Source of the DNA: Lachnoclostridium sp. UBA7122
Lineage (GTDB): Bacteria; Bacillota; Clostridia; Lachnospirales; Lachnospiraceae
Direction: 5' to 3'
Assembly: GCA_002493085.1 (NCBI GenBank)
Contig: DKXQ01000009.1
Location: 1 to 24,953, forward strand
DNA: 24,953 bases
Below the pieces are notes generated by a model, which was not told where the DNA came from, made no database searches, and saw only the letters and a program-made list of their open reading frames with translations. Positions 6,916-15,231 of this stretch are shown here, one piece after another; positions within the stretch are counted from its first letter, which is position 1, and each line of letters starts with the position of its first letter. The position numbers and the translations under genes are program-made.

Positions 6916-9408
6916 ATGACTAAAAAGGATTTTTCAGACAGACTGGAATGTGGAAAACTTATACTTGATGGTGCAACTGGTTCTAACTTGCAGAAGTGTG
7001 GCATGCCAGCAGGGGTATGCCCAGAAGAGTGGATTCTTGAAAACCAGCATATTTTAAGAGGGCTTCAGGCTGAATATATAAAAGCGGGTTCTGATGTGCT
7101 TTATGCGCCTACATTTTCTGGAAACAGGATTAAACTTCAGGAATATGGACTTGCAGATAGTATAGGCAGTATAAATAAAAGGCTTGTGGATATATCACGG
7201 GATGCCATAAGAGAATCTGGTACAGACAGGGATATATATATTGCTGGTGATATTACTATGACAGGCAGACAGGTATATCCTGTGGGAAATCTTATGTTTG
7301 AAGAGCTAATTAATATCTATAAAGAACAGATAGGGTATCTTTGTGAAGCAGGTGTTGATTTTCTCGCAGTGGAGACGATGATGAGCCTTCAGGAGTGCCG
7401 GGCTGCTGTTATTGCGGCAAAAGAAACCTGCAATCTTCCTGTTATGGTGACACTGACATTTAATGAAGATGGCCGTACTTTGTATGGAACAAATCCTGCT
7501 ACAGCAGCACTTGTGCTGTCTGCGCTTGGTGTGGATGCTGTTGGTGTAAACTGTTCTACGGGACCTGATAAAATGACCTGCATTATTAAACAGATGGCAG
7601 AGTACACAGATGTGCCAATAGCTGCCAAGCCTAATGCGGGACTTCCACAGCTTAATGAATCTGGGGAAACTGTATATGACATGGAACCAGATGAATTTGC
7701 AGAGGGCATGATGTCACTTGTGGAAGCTGGGGCGGATATTGTTGGTGGCTGTTGTGGGACTACACCAGAGCATATAAAGGCGCTGGCATGTCTGCTTAAG
7801 AAAAAGTCTTTAATGGACAGTGTTTCATTTACAGCCAGACGTGGCCATGTAAAAAGGCGTGCGCTTTCTAATGAAAGAGATGTGCTGGATATCGGGCTTG
7901 ACGGGGATTTTCTTGTAATAGGTGAACGCATTAACCCTACTGGAAAGAAAGCACTGCAGGCAGAACTTAGGGAAGGAAGCCTTGACATGGTTATAGAGAT
8001 GGCTGAGTCACAGGAAGAACTTGGAGCATCAGTGCTGGATGTAAATATGGGAATGAATGGGATTGACGAAAAAGAGATGATGCTTAAGGTGGTTAACGAA
8101 CTTTCATTAACAAGCAATCTTCCTGTTTCTATAGATTCAAGCCATCCTGATGTTGTAGAGGAGGCACTGCGCATCTATCCAGGCAGGGCATTGGTTAATT
8201 CTATATCGTTAGAACCTGAAAAGTTTGAAAGACTGCTGCCAGCAGCAAAAAAATACGGTGCAATGTTTATACTGCTGCCTTTGTCTGAAAAAGGACTTCC
8301 AAAGAATATTGAAGAAAAAAAAGAAATTGTGCATACAGTTCTTGATGAGGCATTGCGGCAGGGACTTGTTAAGGATGATGTTATTGTTGATGGTCTTGTG
8401 GCAACTGTGGGCGCTAATAGTAAAGCGGCTGTTGAGACACTTGAAACTATAAGTTACTGTAAGAATGAGCTGGGTGTTGCAACTGTATGTGGCCTTTCTA
8501 ATATATCGTTCGGGCTTCCGGAAAGAATGTTTGTCAACAGCAGCTTTATGGCAATAGCTATAAGCCATGGCCTTACTATGGCAATAGCCAATCCATCACA
8601 GGACCTTTTAATGCATGCTGTATTTGCAGCAGACCTTCTTATGGACAAGCCTGAAGCAGACAACAGATATATTAACAGGGTAACAGAGCACAAAATATCT
8701 GTATTAAGTGGCGAAGTGGATACAGGAACAGTAACATTAAAGCCTGGCAGCAGCAAAGGCGGGCTGGAAACAGAGATAACTGGTGATATGCTTTTTGATG
8801 CAGTTGTAAAGGGAAAGCAGAATAAAATAGAAGAACTTGCCAGAAGTGCTTTAGAGAATGGAAGAGATGCACAGGACATTATTGATAAAAGCCTTATTCC
8901 AGCGATAAACCATGTAGGAATGTTGTTTGACAGGCAGATATATTATCTGCCACAGTTAATATCAAGTGCAGAAACAATGGAAAAGGGAATAAATGTATTA
9001 GAGCCTGTTCTTAAAAAGAACAGAAGTAAAGAGTCCCTTGCTACTATAGTTATAGCTACAGTGGAGCATGATATACATGATATTGGAAAAAACCTTGTTG
9101 CACTTATGCTTAGAAACTATGGGTATAATGTTGTTGACCTTGGAAAAGATGTAAAAGCAGAAGCAATAGTAGATGCTGCTGTAAAAGAGAAGGCAGATAT
9201 TATAGGACTTTCTGCGCTTATGACTACTACAATGATGGAGATGAAAAAGGTAACAGACCTTGTGCACAAAAAAAATCTGGACTGTAAAGTTATAATAGGT
9301 GGTGCAGTTATCACGCAGGGATTTGCAGATGAAATAGGGGCTGACGGTTATTCAAAGGACGCACAGGAGGCAGTTACACTTGTAGGAAAGCTGCTTGGCA
9401 GAAAATAA
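6916..9408 (+). CDS. metH: Cobalamin-dependent methionine synthase, short form
   Basis: MetH transfers a methyl group from methyltetrahydrofolate to homocysteine via cobalamin, making methionine. The 830-aa protein has the homocysteine-binding domain at about 1-295 with zinc ligands C213 (VNCSTGP) and C279-C280 (GGCCGTTPEH). The folate (pterin-binding) domain lies at about 325-575 (GERINPTG from 336). A B12 cap lies at about 610-695 and the cobalamin domain at about 700-830, with D719-x-H721-x-x-G724 supplying the lower axial His. The C-terminal SAM-dependent reactivation domain of E. coli MetH (1227 aa) is absent; many Firmicutes supply it as a separate protein, which is not seen here. GGGGA five bases before the ATG fits. 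No B12 or SAM riboswitch fits in the 59-base gap upstream. A glycosyltransferase gene follows 19 bases after the stop. Confidence 0.95.
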   Translation: MTKKDFSDRLECGKLILDGATGSNLQKCGMPAGVCPEEWILENQHILRGLQAEYIKAGSDVLYAPTFSGNRIKLQEYGLADSIGSINKRLVDISRDAIRESGTDRDIYIAGDITMTGRQVYPVGNLMFEELINIYKEQIGYLCEAGVDFLAVETMMSLQECRAAVIAAKETCNLPVMVTLTFNEDGRTLYGTNPATAALVLSALGVDAVGVNCSTGPDKMTCIIKQMAEYTDVPIAAKPNAGLPQLNESGETVYDMEPDEFAEGMMSLVEAGADIVGGCCGTTPEHIKALACLLKKKSLMDSVSFTARRGHVKRRALSNERDVLDIGLDGDFLVIGERINPTGKKALQAELREGSLDMVIEMAESQEELGASVLDVNMGMNGIDEKEMMLKVVNELSLTSNLPVSIDSSHPDVVEEALRIYPGRALVNSISLEPEKFERLLPAAKKYGAMFILLPLSEKGLPKNIEEKKEIVHTVLDEALRQGLVKDDVIVDGLVATVGANSKAAVETLETISYCKNELGVATVCGLSNISFGLPERMFVNSSFMAIAISHGLTMAIANPSQDLLMHAVFAADLLMDKPEADNRYINRVTEHKISVLSGEVDTGTVTLKPGSSKGGLETEITGDMLFDAVVKGKQNKIEELARSALENGRDAQDIIDKSLIPAINHVGMLFDRQIYYLPQLISSAETMEKGINVLEPVLKKNRSKESLATIVIATVEHDIHDIGKNLVALMLRNYGYNVVDLGKDVKAEAIVDAAVKEKADIIGLSALMTTTMMEMKKVTDLVHKKNLDCKVIIGGAVITQGFADEIGADGYSKDAQEAVTLVGKLLGRK

Positions 9409-9427
9409 TGAGAAAGAGGCTTAATAA

Positions 9428-10336
9428 ATGGTAGATATAGTAATTCCAATATACCAGCCTGGCTCTGGATTTAAAAATATATTAAAACGCCTGTTAAGGC
9501 AGACAGTGCCAGTAAACCATATTTTCCTGCTTCAGACAGTTGGAGAATATGACAGGCTGATGACAGAATTTAATAGTGATGTAATTTCAGTACATCCTGT
9601 ATTAAAAAAGGATTTTGACCATGGAGCTACAAGGCGGATGGGTGCCGGGCTTTCTAATGCAGAATTTTTATTATTTATGACACAGGATGCTGTACCTGTG
9701 GACAGAAAACTGGTTGAAAACCTGCTCGTTCCAATGGAAAGCCCGGATGTGGCAGTATCATATGGAAGGCAGCTTGCTGGCAGTGATGCAGATATCATTG
9801 AAAAGATGACAAGATTATACAACTATCCAAAAGAAAGCAGTATAAAATCTGCCAGTGACTTAGACAGGCTTGGCATAAAGACTTATTTTTGTTCAAATGT
9901 ATGTGCAATGTACAGAAAAAGTATATATGACAGTCTTGGGGGATTTGTAAAAAAGACAATTTTTAATGAAGATATGATAATGGCATATAAAGTTATAAAT
10001 GCAGGTTATAATATAGCTTACTGTGCTGATGCAAAGGTACTTCATTCACATTCGTATACATGCATACAGCAGTTTAAAAGGAACTTTGACATTGGTGTTT
10101 CACAAATGCAGTACCATAAAATATTTGAAAGTATTTCTTCTGAACAGGAAGGTGTGGGCTACGCTGGGAAAATTACCATGTCTCTGGTAAAACAAGGCAG
10201 GATATATAAGGCAGTTTATTTTATATTGCAATGTATGTTTAAACTTGCAGGATATAAACTTGGTGTGAATTATTACAGGCTGCCAGAAAAAATTGTACTG
10301 GGCTGTACGATGAATAAAGGTTACTGGGCATTTTAG
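9428..10336 (+). CDS. Family 2 glycosyltransferase, rhamnosyltransferase-like
   Basis: This 302-aa protein has a GT-A fold start (VDIVIPIYQPG), the FDHGATRR segment often seen in rhamnosyltransferases, an acidic metal/nucleotide site in TQDAVP (D87), CSNVCAMYRK around the acceptor region, and a catalytic-type NED at 180-182. It probably transfers a sugar onto a cell-surface glycan or lipid-linked oligosaccharide. The sugar and acceptor cannot be read from sequence. The gene begins 19 bases after metH with GAAAGAGG upstream, so the two are likely co-transcribed although functionally unrelated. No strong membrane helix is apparent. No other polysaccharide genes are nearby. The stop codon lies within a hairpin shared with the convergent gene. 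Confidence 0.85.
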   Translation: MVDIVIPIYQPGSGFKNILKRLLRQTVPVNHIFLLQTVGEYDRLMTEFNSDVISVHPVLKKDFDHGATRRMGAGLSNAEFLLFMTQDAVPVDRKLVENLLVPMESPDVAVSYGRQLAGSDADIIEKMTRLYNYPKESSIKSASDLDRLGIKTYFCSNVCAMYRKSIYDSLGGFVKKTIFNEDMIMAYKVINAGYNIAYCADAKVLHSHSYTCIQQFKRNFDIGVSQMQYHKIFESISSEQEGVGYAGKITMSLVKQGRIYKAVYFILQCMFKLAGYKLGVNYYRLPEKIVLGCTMNKGYWAF

Positions 10337-10349
10337 CCTGGTAACCTTT
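10316..10349. terminator. Hairpin between convergent genes, overlapping the glycosyltransferase stop
   Basis: Bases 10316-10329 pair with 10336-10349 as a 14-bp stem with two wobbles around an ATTTTA loop. The TAG stop (10334-10336) is in the loop and stem base. It could stop transcripts from both sides, but neither flank has a long T-run. Confidence 0.6.
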
Positions 10350-10358
10350 AACTGTCTG

Positions 10359-11390
10359 CTATTTGGATTTTTCTATATTGAGTGTCTGCATCTGTTCTGT
10401 GGAAAGGTTATATGTATACAGTACACTCTGGTCATATTCTTCAAAGAACAGATATTCAGAAGTCAGGTTAAGGTAGTTATAATTACCTTCGGCAATAAGT
10501 GATGAATTATATGTATACAGGTCAAGTTTGTAAAGCCCGCTGTTTTTCCCATCGTCAACCTGGTAATATACTGATGTCCCATCTTCTGATATATTATAAG
10601 TGGCCAGACGCTGGTTTATAATAGTTTCTACAGAAGAGCCGTCAAATGGGATACGGCACAGGCTGTAGTCCTGTTCCATATTCATGAAATATAAATAGTC
10701 CCCCTGTATGGTAAGATTTGTGCAGTTGCCGGCATATATCACCTTTGCACCTGAAGCATTGATGCCTATTGAGTGTATATAGTGGTCACTGTTCCATCCA
10801 GTATAATATATTCTGTCATTATGGATTGCATATGGTGCAACAGCTTCAGAAACAATCTTTTTTTCTTCAGAACCATCTATTTTTATAGAATAAAGCTCAA
10901 GACCCTTTTTCTGGTCATAGTGCTGGTAATAAACATTGTTGCCATAAAGGCATACTACCTGGGTTGGGTCTTCATATAGCTGAAAGTTACTGTGTCCTGA
11001 TGTATTAATTCTGAAAAGCCCGGTTGTACTTAATGATAATACTGCATTTAAATCATTTTTAATCTGGTCATTTCTTCTTGTATAAAAAATATATTTTTCT
11101 GCAGAATTAATATAACTTACTCTGTCATCTGATAATTTTTTGGGATTGGACAAATCGCTGTCCATGCAATAAAGTTTATTGTCATCATAAGGATTTGCAA
11201 AGTATATTTTGCCACCGTTTTCACAGAAAAGCCCGCTGTTTAACAGATTGCCGCTTGTATTGCCTGTGATGCTGTCATCATCATAAAATTTGATGCGGTT
11301 TCTAGTAATAAATATATAAGTTATCAGGACTGCAAGAGCCACTACAATAATTCCTATAAAAATTCTTTTTATAATAGCAGATGTTTTCAT
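10359..11390 (-). CDS. Membrane-anchored beta-propeller protein (DUF5050-like)
   Basis: This 343-aa protein is on the minus strand. An N-terminal membrane anchor (about residues 8-27) follows a short basic start. The rest consists of six or seven repeats of about 40-45 residues of the form I/V/L-Y-Y/F ... L-Y ... D-G-S, for example IYYTGWNSDHYIHSI, VYYQVDDGKNSGLYKL and LYFMNMEQDYSLCRI. This is the pattern of DUF5050/TolB-like propellers, which would sit outside the membrane. No catalytic residues can be named; a binding or sensing role is a guess. The only in-frame ATG near the start has AAAGGA 15 bases upstream, a long spacing. It is the sole minus-strand gene in the window, transcribed away from secG. 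Confidence 0.8.
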   Translation of the reverse strand: MKTSAIIKRIFIGIIVVALAVLITYIFITRNRIKFYDDDSITGNTSGNLLNSGLFCENGGKIYFANPYDDNKLYCMDSDLSNPKKLSDDRVSYINSAEKYIFYTRRNDQIKNDLNAVLSLSTTGLFRINTSGHSNFQLYEDPTQVVCLYGNNVYYQHYDQKKGLELYSIKIDGSEEKKIVSEAVAPYAIHNDRIYYTGWNSDHYIHSIGINASGAKVIYAGNCTNLTIQGDYLYFMNMEQDYSLCRIPFDGSSVETIINQRLATYNISEDGTSVYYQVDDGKNSGLYKLDLYTYNSSLIAEGNYNYLNLTSEYLFFEEYDQSVLYTYNLSTEQMQTLNIEKSK

Positions 11391-11465
11391 AATAATTAAC
11401 CAATATCCTTTCTTAGTGATGTCTGCACAATGCTTTTAAAGTTTATAGTCTGGTTTATATTTTTT

Positions 11466-11474
11466 AGTATAACA
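11466..11474 (-). promoter_or_regulatory. Extended -10 promoter candidate for the propeller gene
   Basis: On the minus strand TGTTATACT reads as an extended -10 (TG-N-TATACT) about 75 bases before the ATG. No clear -35 is seen 17 bases upstream, as is usual for extended -10 promoters. Confidence 0.45.
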
Positions 11475-11536
11475 TATTTTTCTGTCTTTTGTGGGTTTTC
11501 TTAAAAATTTTTTAATTTAAAAATTTCAAAAAATAC

Positions 11537-11565
11537 TTGAAAGAGCAAGTATACTGTGGTATACT
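11537..11565 (+). promoter_or_regulatory. Sigma-A-type promoter for secG
   Basis: TTGAAA (11537-11542) and TATACT (11560-11565) are separated by 17 bases; each box differs from consensus at one base. Transcription would start near 11572, about 100 bases before the secG ATG. The core contains a direct repeat GTATACTGT-GGTATACTGT that overlaps the -10. Confidence 0.75.
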
Positions 11566-11672
11566 GTATAAGTACGTTATTTTGTAACTGTACATGCATT
11601 GGCTTTTAGCAGATAAATAATTTTGGATATTTATTTAAAATACTGGTAATAATGGAATGGAGGATATTTCTT

Positions 11673-11921
11673 ATGATTAATATAATTCATGGTATTTTAT
11701 TAATTGTATACATTATTGTATCTGTTGCATTAACTGTTATTGTACTTATGCAGGAAGGCAAACAGGCAGGGCTTACAGGTGCAATCAGCGGTGCTGCTGA
11801 CACATATTGGGGAAAGAACAAGGGACGCTCAATGGAAGGCGGGCTTATGCTTGCAACAAGAGTTCTTGCAGTAGTGTTTATAGTGCTTTCGCTATTGTTA
11901 AATCTTAGTATCTTTTCATAA
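11673..11921 (+). CDS. secG: Preprotein translocase subunit SecG
   Basis: SecG is the small accessory subunit of the SecYEG protein-export channel in the inner (only) membrane. The 82-aa product has two hydrophobic helices (about 3-22 and 56-78) joined by the conserved loop LMQEGKQAGLTGAISG and a GKNKGRS stretch, typical of the family. GGAGG at 11659-11663 is 9 bases before the ATG at 11673. An in-frame ATG at 11652 lies upstream of that Shine-Dalgarno and would add seven atypical residues, so the shorter start is preferred. The gene leads the secG-rnr-smpB-ssrA block that is common in Firmicutes. Its own promoter lies about 110 bases upstream and a terminator-like hairpin follows. Confidence 0.92.
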   Translation: MINIIHGILLIVYIIVSVALTVIVLMQEGKQAGLTGAISGAADTYWGKNKGRSMEGGLMLATRVLAVVFIVLSLLLNLSIFS

Positions 11922-11944
11922 AAGATTATGATGCATAGGTTCAG

Positions 11945-11977
11945 AGTGCAGCGTATATGTATTACGTTGCACTTTTT
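11945..11977 (+). terminator. Terminator or attenuator between secG and rnr
   Basis: Bases 11945-11955 pair with 11963-11973 (11 bp, one wobble) around a 7-base loop, and the stem runs directly into TTTTT (11973-11977). This is a classic intrinsic terminator shape. It would limit read-through from secG into rnr. The upstream ATG (11957) of the longest rnr frame lies in its loop. Confidence 0.7.
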
Positions 11978-12004
11978 ACGTTTACTAAACGGGGGTGTTT
12001 AAAA

Positions 12005-14713
12005 GTGACGAGGGAAGAGTTAGATAGCAAAAAACAGCTTATTATGGAGTTTATGGCATCCAAAACATACAGGCCTATGTCAGTTAAGGAAATGGCTTCT
12101 GTACTTATGGTGCCATCTAAACAAAAAAAAGACCTGCGCAAAGTGATTGAAGAATTATCTGGAGAGGGCAAGATACAGATTAACGCCAAAGGAAAAGCCA
12201 TGCTTATGCCTGATGGCATAAAGACAGGCAGATATATGGGAACACAGAGGGGATTTGGATTTGTCAGGATTGAGGGTGAAGATGGTGATATCTATATACC
12301 TGGACATAAGTCAAAGGGCGCTATTGATGGTGATACAGTAAGAGTTGCAGTTGAAGAAAAAAGGCATGGGAAAAAAAGAGAAGGTGCTGTTACTGCAATT
12401 GTTGAACGGGGCAGTAGTGTAGTAGTTGGCACTTATTTTAAGAGTAAAAGTTTTGGATTTGTAGTTGCTGATAACCAGAAATTTGGCAAGGACATCTATA
12501 TTGCAAAATCTGACAGCAAGGGAGCAGTTACTGGCCATAAAGTAGTAGCTGAGATTACAGATTATGGCAGTGGGGACAGGAATCCTGAGGGACGCATTAT
12601 TGAGATTATAGGGCATATTAATGACCCTGGCGTAGATATTTTATCTATTGTCAAGGCATATGGGCTTCCAGAGGAATATCCTGAGGCGGTAATGCAGCAG
12701 ACAGAAGGTATTAGCGAAAGTGTATCTGAGGAAGAAAAACAAGGCAGGACTGACTATAGAAATTTACAGACTGTTACAATAGATGGGGAAGATGCAAAAG
12801 ACCTTGATGATGCCATTACACTGGTAAAGGAAGGAGATATCTATAAACTGGGTGTGCATATTGCCGATGTCAGCCATTATGTAAAGGAAAATTCACCTTT
12901 AGATAAAGAAGCTTTAAAACGTGGTACAAGTGTATATCTTGTAGACAGGGTTATCCCTATGCTTCCACATAAGCTTTCTAATGGCATATGTTCATTAAAT
13001 GAAGGCACAGACAGGCTTGCGCTTTCATGTATAATGGAAATAAATAAGTCTGGTGAAGTTATAGGCCATAAAATTGAAGAGACATTGATAAATGTAGACA
13101 AGAGGATGTCTTATACAAGTGTAAATAAAATTATTGAACTTAATGATGAAGAAGAGAGGGAAAAATATAAAGACTTTATACCGATGTTTGAGCTTATGTA
13201 TGAGCTTGCAGATATTTTGAGAACCAGAAGGTTTAAAAAAGGCTCTATAGGCTTTGATTTTCCTGAGAGCAAGATTATCCTTAATAAAAAAGGAAAACCT
13301 GTTAAGATACAAGAATATGAGAGAAACAATGCACACAGGATTATAGAAGAGTTTATGCTTGCTGCTAACCAGACAGTCGCAGAGGAGTATTTCTGGCAGG
13401 AGCTGCCGTTTGTATTCCGTGTGCACGAAGAACCTGAAAGCGAAAAAATACTACAGCTTGGCATCTTTGTAAATAGCTTTGGGTATATATTAAAAACAGG
13501 TGCTAATAATGAAGTACATCCAAAGGAAATACAAAAACTGGTGAATAATATTAAAGGCAAACCAGAGGAAGCACTTATAAGCAGGCTTGCACTCCGCTCA
13601 ATGAAACAGGCAAAGTATTCTGTAAGATGTGAAGGGCATTTTGGGCTGGCGATGAAGTATTACTGTCATTTTACTTCACCGATAAGGCGTTATCCTGATT
13701 TACAGATACACCGTATTATTAAGGAAAACATTCATGGCAGGCTTATAGATAACAGGATAAATCACTATAACAAAATACTGCCAGAGGTTGCAGAAGCTGC
13801 AAGCAGGCTTGAAAGACGTGCAGATGATTCAGAACGTGAAGTTGAAAAGCTTAAAAAAGCTGAATATATGGAACGGTTTATTGGACAAAATTTTGATGGC
13901 ATAATTTCAGGTGTTACATCGTGGGGCATGTATGTTGAACTGCCAAATACTGTAGAGGGAATGATAAGAGTTGCAGATATGCCTGGTGACTATTACTATT
14001 TTGATGAAGAGCATTACTGTATGGCTGGTGAACATACTGGAAAGACATATAAACTTGGCAGCCAGATAAAGATAACTGTTGCGTCTGTGGATAAACTTTC
14101 AAAAACTATTAATTTTACTATTGCAGAAGAGGATGCAGATACAGCAAAAGAGAATGGCAAAAAGACGTTAAAAAGCCGGCAGAAACGAAGAAAGTTAAAA
14201 GAGGCTAAGATAGCCAGTGAAACAGGAAAAGCTGAAGAAACAGGAAAAGAAAATATACAGGAAACTTCTGTAAACCCAGAAAATGAAAAACCTAAAAAAG
14301 CATCAGTCCAAAAGAAAAATACAAAAACTGGTGATAACATAAAAGCAAAGAAACTATTTAGAAAACAGTCTGAAAAACGCAAGAGGAAACCTGCAATAGC
14401 AGTAAAAAAGATGGGCAGAAAACCAGCAGGCAAAGCTGGCGCAAAGAACAAACTGGCTGGTAAGTTAAGTTTTGGGAACCTTGCAGAACTGGCTGGTAAA
14501 GCAAATATAAGAATTATACCTAAGTTTACTGGAAGGGTTGTTATTAATAATGGCAGAAAAGTTGTGTTTGTACCAAAGACAAGGATTAAAACAAAACCAG
14601 GCATTAAACCTGTACAGAAAAGAAGAATAAGAAAGGCAGACAGAAAAGTTCCAGCATCAAATAGAAAGTATAAAGGAATGAGGAGATTATGGCGAAGGAA
14701 ACAAAGAAATTAA
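12005..14713 (+). CDS. rnr: Ribonuclease R with a long basic C-terminal tail
   Basis: RNase R is a processive 3'-5' exoribonuclease that degrades structured RNA and defective mRNA during trans-translation. The GTG at 12005 follows GGGGGT (11991-11996) by 8 bases and gives 902 aa. The longer frame from 11957 begins inside a hairpin loop and has no ribosome site. Domains in order are a winged helix (about 1-65), two cold-shock domains (about 72-215), the RNB catalytic domain (about 250-590) with D260, D266, D268 and D269 in the DGEDAKDLDDA motif, and an S1 domain (about 625-707). A tail of about 195 residues follows in which roughly a third are Lys or Arg, considerably longer than the E. coli tail. 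The 3' end overlaps smpB by 25 bases. Confidence 0.94.
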   Translation: MTREELDSKKQLIMEFMASKTYRPMSVKEMASVLMVPSKQKKDLRKVIEELSGEGKIQINAKGKAMLMPDGIKTGRYMGTQRGFGFVRIEGEDGDIYIPGHKSKGAIDGDTVRVAVEEKRHGKKREGAVTAIVERGSSVVVGTYFKSKSFGFVVADNQKFGKDIYIAKSDSKGAVTGHKVVAEITDYGSGDRNPEGRIIEIIGHINDPGVDILSIVKAYGLPEEYPEAVMQQTEGISESVSEEEKQGRTDYRNLQTVTIDGEDAKDLDDAITLVKEGDIYKLGVHIADVSHYVKENSPLDKEALKRGTSVYLVDRVIPMLPHKLSNGICSLNEGTDRLALSCIMEINKSGEVIGHKIEETLINVDKRMSYTSVNKIIELNDEEEREKYKDFIPMFELMYELADILRTRRFKKGSIGFDFPESKIILNKKGKPVKIQEYERNNAHRIIEEFMLAANQTVAEEYFWQELPFVFRVHEEPESEKILQLGIFVNSFGYILKTGANNEVHPKEIQKLVNNIKGKPEEALISRLALRSMKQAKYSVRCEGHFGLAMKYYCHFTSPIRRYPDLQIHRIIKENIHGRLIDNRINHYNKILPEVAEAASRLERRADDSEREVEKLKKAEYMERFIGQNFDGIISGVTSWGMYVELPNTVEGMIRVADMPGDYYYFDEEHYCMAGEHTGKTYKLGSQIKITVASVDKLSKTINFTIAEEDADTAKENGKKTLKSRQKRRKLKEAKIASETGKAEETGKENIQETSVNPENEKPKKASVQKKNTKTGDNIKAKKLFRKQSEKRKRKPAIAVKKMGRKPAGKAGAKNKLAGKLSFGNLAELAGKANIRIIPKFTGRVVINNGRKVVFVPKTRIKTKPGIKPVQKRRIRKADRKVPASNRKYKGMRRLWRRKQRN

Positions 14714-15156
14714 TAGCTGGCAATAAAAAAGCTTTTCATGAATATTTTATTGAAGATAAATATGAAGCGGGCATTTCACTTGCCGGCACAGAGGTTAAAT
14801 CACTGCGTATGGGAAGATGCAGTGTTAAAGAAGCTTTTATACGTATTGAAAAGGGTGAGATATATGTATACAATATGCATATAAGCCCATATGAAAAAGG
14901 TAATATTTTTAATAAAGACCCCATAAGGGTAAGAAAACTTCTGCTGCACCGCCATGAGATACGCAAAATTGAAGGACAGATTGCGCAGAAAGGTTATACA
15001 ATGGTTCCTTTAAATGTATATTTTAAGGGGAGCCTTGTAAAAGTTGAAATTGGCCTTGCAAAGGGCAAGAAATTATATGACAAAAGGCAGGATATTGCAA
15101 AAAAAGACCAGAGAAGGGAAGCTGAGAGGAAATTTAAAGTCCAAAACCTTTATTAA
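14689..15156 (+). CDS. smpB: tmRNA-binding protein SmpB
   Basis: SmpB binds the tRNA-like part of tmRNA and places it in the empty A site of stalled ribosomes. The 155-aa length is normal. Family marks include NKKAFHEYFIEDKYEAGI, the GTEVKSLR motif, and the C-terminal KGKKLYDKRQDIAKKDQ segment with a basic tail that enters the mRNA channel. AGGAG lies only 3 bases before the ATG, with AAAGGA further up at 14672-14677, so the spacing is unusual, but the family alignment supports this start. It overlaps the end of rnr by 25 bases in another frame, implying translational coupling. The tmRNA gene starts 75 bases after its stop, but with its own promoter. Confidence 0.96.
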   Translation: MAKETKKLIAGNKKAFHEYFIEDKYEAGISLAGTEVKSLRMGRCSVKEAFIRIEKGEIYVYNMHISPYEKGNIFNKDPIRVRKLLLHRHEIRKIEGQIAQKGYTMVPLNVYFKGSLVKVEIGLAKGKKLYDKRQDIAKKDQRREAERKFKVQNLY

Positions 15157-15161
15157 AATTT

Positions 15162-15190
15162 TTGACAAAATTTCCGATATATGTTATAGT
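15162..15190 (+). promoter_or_regulatory. Strong promoter for ssrA
   Basis: TTGACA (15162-15167), a 17-base spacer and TATAGT (15185-15190), with TG one base before the -10. It begins 5 bases after the smpB stop. The start would be near 15197, giving a short 5' leader to be trimmed from the precursor (by RNase P in known systems). Confidence 0.85.
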
Positions 15191-15231
15191 ATATAAGAAT
15201 TTTATTTGCATATACTTTTATATATAACCAG

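Noticed and set aside
7389..8174. 261-aa minus-strand frame inside metH
   Set aside because: Serine-rich shadow frame of a clearly recognised methionine synthase; no ribosome site examined supports it.
11652..11672. Upstream ATG for secG
   Set aside because: It lies before the GGAGG that serves ATG 11673 and adds residues atypical for SecG.
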